DNA of 6,140 bases from Candidatus Solincola jinzensis (GTDB lineage: Bacteria; Actinomycetota; Geothermincolia; Geothermincolales; RBG-13-55-18), in NCBI GenBank assembly GCA_015711875.1, contig JACVJG010000200.1, forward strand, positions 1-6,140, written 5' to 3'. The notes under the pieces were generated by a model. The model searched no databases. It was not told the origin of the DNA and worked only from the letters and a program-made list of their open reading frames with translations. Below, one piece after another: positions 1-4,901 of the stretch; positions within the stretch are counted from its first letter, which is position 1, and the number at the start of each line of letters is the position of its first letter. The position numbers and the translations under genes were made by a program.

Positions 1-1
1 C

Positions 2-127
2 AGGAAGCGCATCGACGTCTTCCGCCGCCCCTACGCCACGAGGTCGAGCGACTGGATGCGCTCCGTCGGTTTGCGTTTCTTCGCTGGATTGGATCGCGCC
101 ATCTCCGCCTCGCTGGTGAAGGAATAG
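2..127 (+). CDS. C-terminal end of an unrecognised protein (5' truncated)
   Basis: An open frame enters from the left edge and ends at a TAG at 125-127, giving the last 41 residues of a protein. The tail is basic and amphipathic: it starts RKRIDVFRRPYATRSSDWMR and finishes with a short alternating hydrophobic stretch, GLRFFAGLDRAI, before SASLVKE. Codon choice is G+C-rich and matches the genes downstream, which supports real coding, but the fragment carries no motif that I can assign to a family. It lies 105 bp upstream of the E1 alpha start on the same strand and could share a transcript with it. No function is proposed. Confidence 0.5.
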   Translation, partial: RKRIDVFRRPYATRSSDWMRSVGLRFFAGLDRAISASLVKE

Positions 128-178
128 GCGTGGTGGAAAGGCGGGAAAGCGCGTGCGGGGGACGGAAGGAGATGCGGA

Positions 179-190
179 CCTGGCGCCAGG
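179..190. repeat. 12-bp perfect palindrome upstream of E1 alpha
   Basis: The sequence CCTGGCGCCAGG is a perfect 12-bp palindrome. It sits 42 bp before the E1 alpha start in an otherwise G-rich 105-bp spacer (128-232) with no AT-rich promoter-like box. It could be a regulator half-site pair, but a short G+C palindrome in G+C-rich DNA may be chance. Confidence 0.25.
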
Positions 191-232
191 CGGCGGCCGG
201 CGGTTGGTCGTGTGAGGGAAAGAGGACATGAG

Positions 233-1258
233 ATGAAAGCGGATATCGAACGTCTTTACCGCGAAATGTTGAGGATGAGGCGTTTCGAGGAGGCGCAGGC
301 GGATCTATGGCGCCGTGGCCTGGTGCCGGGGGAGATGCACCTCGGCGTGGGAGAGGAGGCGGTGGTGGCCGGGGTCCTGGACCACCTGAGGGAGGGCGAC
401 GCCCTCGCTCTCGACCACCGCTCCACCCCTCCCCTGGTGGCGCGGGGCGTGGACCTCGTCTCCATGCTCCTGGAGGTGATGGGCGACGAGGGGGGTTTGT
501 GCGGGGGGATGGGAGGCCACATGCATCTCTTCTCGCGCGAGCATCTCGCGGGCTCATCGGGCATCGTCGGCTCGTCGGCCCCTATGGGGGCGGGATTCGC
601 CCTCGCGGCCCAGCAGCTGAACCCCGGCGCGGTGGCTGTTTCCTTCTTCGGCGACGGAGCCGCCAACCAGGGACTGGTGCTGGAGAGCCTCAACCTTGCG
701 GTGGCGTGGAAGCTCCCCCAGGTCTTCGTGTGCAAGGACAACCGATGGGCTATCACCACCCGTACGCGGTCGGTGACCGGGGGGTGCCTGACGCGGCGGG
801 CGCGCTCCTTCGGTATGCCGGCGTGGCGCGTGGACGGAACGCGGGTCGAGAGGGTGTGGGAGGTGGCCGGAAAGGCCGTGCGCCGGGCGCGCGCCGGCCG
901 CGGCCCCAGCTTCATCCTGGCTTCCTGCCCGCGACCGGAGGGGCATTTTATGGGAGATCCCCTGCTGCGGGTTTACCGGGAGCCGGTCAAGCAGGCGGCG
1001 GAGATCGGACCTCCGCTTGCCAGGGCCGTGCTCTCCAAGCCCTTGACCGCCGCGTTGAAACGCGTGGTTTATATGGTAGATATTAGTAAAGTAATCGTGA
1101 ATCTGGGCTGTGAAAAAGCGCTGTCGGGATGCGATCCCCTACGCCGCGCCGCGAAATCGGTGGGAGAGGAGGCCCGCGCGCGCATCGAGGCGGAGGTCGA
1201 GCGCGAGGTCGCGGAAGCGGTCGCGCAGGCCCTGGAAAGGAGGAAGCGTCATGCCTAG
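233..1258 (+). CDS. 2-oxoacid dehydrogenase E1 component, alpha subunit (ThDP-dependent)
   Basis: This is the alpha subunit of a heterotetrameric pyruvate/branched-chain 2-oxoacid/acetoin-type dehydrogenase E1. The E1 enzyme decarboxylates a 2-oxoacid on thiamine diphosphate and passes the acyl group to lipoyl-E2 in the cytoplasm. The 341 residues show the family order: GEMHLGVGEEA near residue 33, DHRSTPPLVARG near 61, GGHMHLF near 94, GIVGSSAPMGAGFALAA near 110, the ThDP/Mg motif GDG (140-142) to N170, and the phosphorylation-loop-like EGHFMGDP (236-243). Two sites differ from the commonest sequence: the usual ENN is KDN (168-170), and HRGHG-type residues are HRSTPP. I recall both from actinobacterial relatives. 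I chose ATG 233 because AGAGG at 221-225 lies 7 bases upstream; the GTG at 212 has no such site. The stop overlaps the E1 beta start by 8 bp. Residues about 279-295 are encoded by an AT-rich patch. Substrate cannot be assigned from sequence alone. Confidence 0.93.
   Translation: MKADIERLYREMLRMRRFEEAQADLWRRGLVPGEMHLGVGEEAVVAGVLDHLREGDALALDHRSTPPLVARGVDLVSMLLEVMGDEGGLCGGMGGHMHLFSREHLAGSSGIVGSSAPMGAGFALAAQQLNPGAVAVSFFGDGAANQGLVLESLNLAVAWKLPQVFVCKDNRWAITTRTRSVTGGCLTRRARSFGMPAWRVDGTRVERVWEVAGKAVRRARAGRGPSFILASCPRPEGHFMGDPLLRVYREPVKQAAEIGPPLARAVLSKPLTAALKRVVYMVDISKVIVNLGCEKALSGCDPLRRAAKSVGEEARARIEAEVEREVAEAVAQALERRKRHA
1237..1244 (+). promoter_or_regulatory. Strong ribosome binding site for E1 beta inside E1 alpha
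   Basis: AAGGAGGA lies 6 bases before the ATG at 1251, within the last codons of E1 alpha. It fixes the E1 beta start at 1251, although the same frame is open further upstream to an ATG at 1110. The overlap with E1 alpha (ATGCCTAG, 1251-1258) is typical of translational coupling that keeps two subunits at equal dose. Confidence 0.85.
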
Positions 1259-2264
1259 GATGTCCTTCGCTTCCGCCATCGACTACGCGCTGGAGACGGC
1301 CATGGCCGCAGATGACAGGATCGTCGTCCTCGGCGAGGACGTGACCATGCTGCGGCGCAACCTCTACGCGCGCTTCGGCCCGCGAAGGGTACGGCAGACC
1401 CCCATCAGCGAGGCGGCTTTCCTGGGAGCGGGGGTGGGGGCGGCCATGGCGGGGCTGCGGCCGGTGGTGGAGATCATGATGGTGGATTTCATCGCCGTGG
1501 CATACGACGCCCTGCTCAACGAGGCCACGAAGGTAAGGGCTTTCTCGGGCGGCAGGTGGGATGTCCCCCTGGTGGTCAGGGCGGCTTGCGGGGGCGGCTA
1601 CGGCGACGGGGGGCAGCATGAGCAGTGCCTGTGGGGAACGCTCGCGGGCATGCCCGGCCTCTCGGTGGTGGTGCCCTCCAACCCCGCTGACGCCGCCGGT
1701 CTCATGCTCTCCGCCCTGGCATGCGACGAACCCGTGGTCTATCTCGAGCACAAGCTCCTCAGCGACTACTGGCTTGATTATCTGGGCGGAGCGAGCAGGG
1801 GAAGCGTGTATTTCAACGTGCCGGAAGCGGGGGCTTCCGGAGAGGTAGGAAAGCCGCCTGAAGCGGTGCCCATCGGCAAGGCGAAGGTGGCGAGGGAAGG
1901 CTCGGACATCACCATGATAAGCCTCGGAGTAGCGCTGCACCGTTGTCTGGAGGCGTCATCGGCCCTGGCCGAGCGGGGAGTGTCGGCCGAGGTGGTGGAC
2001 CTGCGCAGCGTGTGCCCGATGGATCGGGAAGCGGTCATTGCTTCCGCGCGCAAGACCGGCAGGGTGCTGGTCGTCGACGAGGACTATATGGGATTCGGGC
2101 TCTCCGGAGAGGTCGCGGCGGTAGTGGCTGAGGCCGGCAGCGGTGCCGCCTTCGCTCGCGTGTGTTGCGAGGGCGTGATCCCCTTCGCGCGCCATCTGGA
2201 GGAAGAAGCCCTGCCCAACACCCGCCGCATCATCGAGGCGGCGCTCGCCCTGGCCTCGGGCTGA
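1251..2264 (+). CDS. 2-oxoacid dehydrogenase E1 component, beta subunit
   Basis: The 337-residue beta partner of E1 alpha completes the alpha2beta2 active site. The N-terminal pyrimidine-binding half has LGED (27-30), TPISEAAFLGAGVGAAMAGLR (50-70) and the GGQHEQ motif (120-125). By family knowledge, E53 of PISE corresponds to the Glu that activates the ThDP aminopyrimidine, and H123 to the active-site His of the usual QHSQ. The C-terminal transketolase-C half carries EVVDLRSVCPMDRE (247-260), GRVLVVDEDYMGFGLSGE (270-287) and a closing EEEALPNTRRI. Two loops look unusual against pyruvate dehydrogenase beta: the GGVF-type loop after GEDV is short (TMLRRNLYARFGP), and the LEHKLL loop (165-215) is longer, with an Ala/Gly/Pro-rich stretch. 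Its length is normal for the family. No E2 or E3 gene follows; the next gene is convergent. Confidence 0.94.
   Translation: MPRMSFASAIDYALETAMAADDRIVVLGEDVTMLRRNLYARFGPRRVRQTPISEAAFLGAGVGAAMAGLRPVVEIMMVDFIAVAYDALLNEATKVRAFSGGRWDVPLVVRAACGGGYGDGGQHEQCLWGTLAGMPGLSVVVPSNPADAAGLMLSALACDEPVVYLEHKLLSDYWLDYLGGASRGSVYFNVPEAGASGEVGKPPEAVPIGKAKVAREGSDITMISLGVALHRCLEASSALAERGVSAEVVDLRSVCPMDREAVIASARKTGRVLVVDEDYMGFGLSGEVAAVVAEAGSGAAFARVCCEGVIPFARHLEEEALPNTRRIIEAALALASG
1821..1840. repeat. Perfect 8-bp inverted repeat inside E1 beta
   Basis: CCGGAAGC and GCTTCCGG flank a GGGG loop, forming an exact, very G+C-rich hairpin within the coding sequence. It encodes part of the extended loop after LEHKLL (residues 191-197, PEAGASG). 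No T-tract follows, so it is not a terminator. Confidence 0.5.
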
Positions 2265-2475
2265 GATGGCGTCCGCGCCGTCTTGCGTTCGTTAAGGGAT
2301 AATCGCTCCATGTTCGCGGCCTTCTCTCGCCCCGCCTCTCCTCGCAGGGAGGGGTAAAAGCTGTCCCATGGCTGGATTATCTATCCACGCTCACATACCT
2401 TCCCGGATCGCGAAGGGGAGTCTGGATATGCGAAGCCGCGGTCATCTGGGCATCGCCACCTTTCTTGTCGCCACA

Positions 2476-2523
2476 TGGAGATCGCCATGGACCGTGGGAC
2501 GCGACATCCCATGGCGATTTCCA
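2476..2523. repeat. 15-bp inverted repeat with a nested alternative hairpin
   Basis: TGGAGATCGCCATGG (2476-2490) pairs along its full length with CCATGGCGATTTCCA (2509-2523) across an 18-base loop; the only non-Watson-Crick pair is G-U at 2480/2519. A second hairpin, CCGTGGGA (2492-2499) with TCCCATGG (2507-2514), 7-base loop and one G-U pair, uses part of the same right arm, so the two folds exclude each other. No T-tract follows on either strand. It begins 211 bases after the E1 beta stop and 85 bases or more beyond the kinase stop. Confidence 0.7.
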
Positions 2524-2551
2524 CAAGGACCATGCCGGCGGGGGTTGAAAG

Positions 2552-2591
2552 CATATCGATCGTTTTTCGCGCGGGTTCCCGCGGCGATATG
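2552..2591. repeat. Compound inverted repeat downstream of the kinase terminator
   Basis: An outer perfect 7-bp repeat, CATATCG (2552-2558) with CGATATG (2585-2591), encloses an inner perfect G+C repeat, CGCGGG (2570-2575) with CCCGCG (2578-2583). The left side of the internal loop carries TTTTT (2563-2567). The T-run lies before the inner hairpin on the plus strand, so this does not read as an intrinsic terminator for the E1 genes. On the minus strand the inner hairpin is followed by A residues. Confidence 0.5.
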
Positions 2592-2597
2592 GGGCGG

Positions 2598-2632
2598 AAA
2601 AAGCGCGCTTCAGGCCTTCGGGAGCCTGAAGC
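2598..2632 (-). terminator. Intrinsic terminator of the histidine kinase gene, containing its stop codon
   Basis: Read on the minus strand, a perfect 9-bp stem, GCTTCAGGC with GCCTGAAGC (2632-2624 and 2615-2607), closes an 8-base loop. It is followed after GCGC by TTTTT (2602-2598). The kinase stop codon TGA (2612-2610) sits in the 3' arm of the stem, so the last codons for the LPKA end form the terminator. On the plus strand the loop reads C(TTCG)G, but no T-tract follows, so it should act only on kinase transcripts. Confidence 0.72.
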
Positions 2633-4745
2633 TGAAAGTGGTTCCCTTTCCGGGACTGGACTCCACCTTCACCTGCGTGCCGATGAGGTCGGCGGCCAGG
2701 CGCACGATGTAAAGGCCAAGACCCACTCCCTCCCCGTGTTTGTCCAACTCCTCCAGGCGGGTGAAGGGCTTGAAGATGACTTCGGTGAGTTCCGGGTCGA
2801 TGCCCTCTCCCTCGTCGCTCACCGCCACTTCGATGCAGTCCCCTTTCTCCTCGGCAAGCAGGGTGATGGGTGAGCTGTCATCGCTGAAGCGCTGCGCGTT
2901 GTCCAGGAGGTTCCTCAGGATGAGTTTGAGGCAATAGGGGTCGGTCATAGCCTCCATGCCGTTGCCGCGCAGGTTAACGCGCACGCGCTCGCGCGTTCTC
3001 TCGGGCAGGCATGAACGGGCCTCGTTGAGCAGGACCTCGACATTACATGATTTGAGCTCGAGAGGGAGCTTCCCGTCCTTTAGGGATGAAACGGTGAGGA
3101 ACTTGTCAAGAAGCGAATTGAGGCGGTCGCAGCTGTTGCTGATGTGATCGAGGATCTCGTTTCGCTCTTCTTCTGAGAGATTGCGAAAGTAGTTGCGCAG
3201 GATGATGGCGAAGCCGTTCACCACCGAGAGCGGAATGCGGAACTCGTGGCTGGTGACGCTGATGACCTCGCTCTTGAAGCGGTCCGATTCCTCCAGCATG
3301 CGCTTGGCCTCGGAGAGCTCCTCCACGCGGTCCATGAGATGCAGGGAGAGGAGATGGTTTTCCACGAAGAGGCCGATCCTCTTTGCCAGTTGCTCCAGGA
3401 AGTCGAGGTCCAAGGGATCGAGGGCGAAGCGGTTCAGTTTCTCCCCGACCATCAGGATGCCCTGCAGTCCCTCCGGTCCCCGCATGGGGACCAGGGCCAC
3501 CAGCTCGCGCTCGCGCATCTCCTTTCTCACGGCATCGTCGGAGGCATCGGCGGCGAAATCCCTGTCCTCCACCAGGATGGTGCGGTCCCGCAAGCGGTAT
3601 AGCCTCGAGCGCTCATCGTCTTCTCGCCGAAAGCCGTAAGTCTCCTTGCCGGCCGCCCGGGCGCCCATGATCCAGTTGACCCCGCCTCCGGTGACCGCAG
3701 CCGGCACCACGGCGGTGAGCTCCTTCAGTCCCAGCTGCCCGCACGCCTTTGAGAGCGCCAACACCACCCCGTCCCGGATGTCGTTTCTGGACATGATGGC
3801 GGCGGAGACGTCGTGCAGCAGTTCCACCTCGTCGTAAAGCCCGGAGAAGAAGAGGCGGGAGGCGAGACGGGAGGAAAGACGCAGGGCCAGGGGCGTGAAA
3901 CTCACCGCCAGGATGAGGGTGGCCACCGAGATCACCAGGCTGAGCTCCGGGTCGTTCCTCCACCAAGTGCTGGCGAAGGCGTAGGCAGCGGCCAGCGGCA
4001 CCCCGAAAACGGCTATGGTCAACAGGTAGGAAAAGGTCTGCCGCACCGCCAGGCGCACGTCCAGCAATCGGTGTCTTAGGATGGCATAGGCGGTGAAACC
4101 GATGGGGATGAGGGCGAGGGGGTACATCCAGTTGGTGGTGACGTCGGGATTCATGAACGCGGGGAGTATCGCGGCGAGCACTATGGCGAGCGGGATGAAT
4201 ATCCCGAACCCGAGCAGGATGTAGGTGACGCGGTCCCGGTCGGTGCCCCGGGAGCGCCTGCGCTTGAGGTGCAGCAGCCAGAGCGAGACCGCCCCGAAGG
4301 CGGTTACCGTGGCGATGAACAAGGGATGGAGAGGGCCGTTTGTCTGTGTGTAGGTCTCGTTTACGTGAATCGCCTCGGAGAGAGTCCAGGGCGTAAGGTT
4401 AACCAGGGCGAGCGATGCCACCAGGGCGTAGAGGGGCCGCGTCCACGCGCGGCCGGGATGGCCGCCCTTGAGGAAACCCAGGCAGAAGAGCATGAAAAAA
4501 CCCTCGGAGAGCACGATGAGGAAATAGCAGATCCGGTATTCCCATGTGACAAGCAGAGGGGAGGGGTCTCCCATAAACCTGCTTATATCGGATGCCACCA
4601 TCCAGAGGGACAGAAAGAAAAAAGCCACGGCCAAGGTGCGGTTGAGGAAGCTGCCACGATGCGCGCGGTATATGACAACGGAAAGGAGAAGCGCGAAGGC
4701 GGCGCAGATGTAGGAAATGGTTATGGCCACCAAAGCATTGCCCAT
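2610..4745 (-). CDS. Membrane sensor histidine kinase (multi-TM, GAF-like, HisKA, HATPase_c)
   Basis: This 711-residue protein is an inner-membrane sensor kinase that should autophosphorylate on His and pass the phosphate to an unseen response regulator. Residues 1-290 form about eight or nine hydrophobic helices (near 5-27, 36-55, 71-92, 103-120, 140-160, 174-195, 205-223, 235-258 and 268-290), resembling 7TM-type kinase N-termini; AILRHRLLDVRLAVRQTFSY before the last pair is typical. Residues about 300-463 look like a GAF domain, ending LDLDFLEQLAKRIGLFVEN. A short coiled linker leads to the H-box SHEFRIPL with H500. ATPase motifs are intact: N box RNLLDNAQRFS (611-621), G1 DEGEGID (644-650), F box FKPF (658-661), G2 GEGVGLGL (671-678) and GTTFSF near 701. 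Position H+4 is Ile504 rather than Thr or Asn. ATG 4745 has AAGGGGG 9 bases upstream. The ligand is unknown and no receiver gene is adjacent. Confidence 0.93.
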   Translation of the reverse strand: MGNALVAITISYICAAFALLLSVVIYRAHRGSFLNRTLAVAFFFLSLWMVASDISRFMGDPSPLLVTWEYRICYFLIVLSEGFFMLFCLGFLKGGHPGRAWTRPLYALVASLALVNLTPWTLSEAIHVNETYTQTNGPLHPLFIATVTAFGAVSLWLLHLKRRRSRGTDRDRVTYILLGFGIFIPLAIVLAAILPAFMNPDVTTNWMYPLALIPIGFTAYAILRHRLLDVRLAVRQTFSYLLTIAVFGVPLAAAYAFASTWWRNDPELSLVISVATLILAVSFTPLALRLSSRLASRLFFSGLYDEVELLHDVSAAIMSRNDIRDGVVLALSKACGQLGLKELTAVVPAAVTGGGVNWIMGARAAGKETYGFRREDDERSRLYRLRDRTILVEDRDFAADASDDAVRKEMRERELVALVPMRGPEGLQGILMVGEKLNRFALDPLDLDFLEQLAKRIGLFVENHLLSLHLMDRVEELSEAKRMLEESDRFKSEVISVTSHEFRIPLSVVNGFAIILRNYFRNLSEEERNEILDHISNSCDRLNSLLDKFLTVSSLKDGKLPLELKSCNVEVLLNEARSCLPERTRERVRVNLRGNGMEAMTDPYCLKLILRNLLDNAQRFSDDSSPITLLAEEKGDCIEVAVSDEGEGIDPELTEVIFKPFTRLEELDKHGEGVGLGLYIVRLAADLIGTQVKVESSPGKGTTFSFRLPKA

Positions 4746-4754
4746 GACATATAA

Positions 4755-4761
4755 CCCCCTT
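4755..4761 (-). promoter_or_regulatory. Ribosome binding site of the histidine kinase
   Basis: On the minus strand AAGGGGG (4761-4755) lies 9 bases before the ATG at 4745 and supports that start. An out-of-frame ATG at 4749-4747, immediately upstream, leads only to a short frame that ends within the kinase coding region. Confidence 0.65.
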
Positions 4762-4766
4762 CGGAT

Positions 4767-4783
4767 TTGTATATATTATACAA
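4767..4783. promoter_or_regulatory. 17-bp AT-rich palindrome over the kinase promoter, candidate operator
   Basis: TTGTATA and TATACAA are perfect inverted arms separated by TAT. This is by far the most AT-rich spot in the divergent spacer. It fully covers the candidate -10 box of the kinase gene, so a dimeric regulator bound here would block or redirect transcription. Equally, the symmetry may simply come from two opposed, overlapping -10 elements. Confidence 0.5.
4775..4780 (-). promoter_or_regulatory. Candidate -10 box for the histidine kinase
   Basis: On the minus strand positions 4780-4775 read TATAAT, a consensus sigma-70-type -10 box, about 30 bases upstream of the kinase start with the ribosome binding site in between. 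The base just before it is G in a TTG context. At 17-bp spacing the -35 position reads GGCAGC, a poor match, so activation or an atypical sigma contact may be needed. The expected start near 4768 would give a leader of about 22 bases. Confidence 0.5.
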
Positions 4784-4889
4784 TATGCTCACCATTGCTG
4801 CCGGGCCGGCGTGAAGAAGCGCCGCGTGATACGCATGGGAAATGGACGCGAAATCCAAAAAATACAAGCACGCCGTGGAATCGAGTTCT

Positions 4890-4894
4890 GGAGG
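4890..4894 (+). promoter_or_regulatory. Ribosome binding site that decides the acyl-CoA synthetase start
   Basis: GGAGG lies 7 bases before ATG 4902 but only 1 base before the in-frame ATG 4896, so 4902 is the likely start. A third in-frame ATG at 4842, with only a weak GGGAA in front, would add a 20-residue Lys/Ser-rich N-terminal extension. Confidence 0.65.
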
Positions 4895-4901
4895 CATGAT
4901 C

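Larger units (their letters stand above)
2265..2609. other. 345-bp convergent intergenic region, no credible gene
   Basis: The region lies between the stop of E1 beta and the stop of the histidine kinase, which face each other. Short frames exist here but run on antisense into the kinase gene, lack a good ribosome binding site and show no recognisable domain. What it does contain is inverted repeats: a 7-bp stem at 2335-2354 (CCTCTCC/GGAGGGG, loop of 6, one G-U pair), a 15-bp stem at 2476-2523, and a compound repeat at 2552-2591. The tail of the kinase terminator also lies here. I found no canonical hairpin plus T-tract terminator for the plus-strand E1 operon, which may end by a Rho-dependent route or at one of these hairpins. 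Confidence 0.6.

Noticed and set aside
212..232. GTG at 212 as the E1 alpha start
   Set aside because: It has no Shine-Dalgarno-like sequence in front, while ATG 233 has AGAGG at a 7-base distance. Family similarity also begins right after residue 1 of the shorter form.
256..915. Long antisense frame (219 residues) opposite E1 alpha
   Set aside because: Arg/Pro/Ser-rich translation typical of the complementary strand of G+C-rich genes, with no domain, and the sense strand is an unmistakable E1 alpha gene.
1083..1940. Long antisense frame (285 residues) opposite the end of E1 alpha and E1 beta
   Set aside because: His/Arg/Pro-rich shadow translation with no recognisable motif. The sense strand encodes conserved E1 residues throughout.
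2476..2523. 15-bp hairpin as an intrinsic terminator for the E1 operon
   Set aside because: No T-tract follows on the plus strand (the next bases are CAAGGACC), and it is 211 bases past the stop. It is kept as an unexplained inverted repeat only.
2368..2873. Two plus-strand frames starting in the convergent spacer (2368-2712 and 2475-2873)
   Set aside because: Both run antisense into the conserved HATPase end of the kinase, lack a ribosome binding site and show no family similarity. The second begins within the 15-bp inverted repeat.
3193..3639. Plus-strand frames opposite the kinase core
   Set aside because: Ser/Arg-rich shadow translations. The minus-strand protein has intact H, N, G1, F and G2 boxes across the area.
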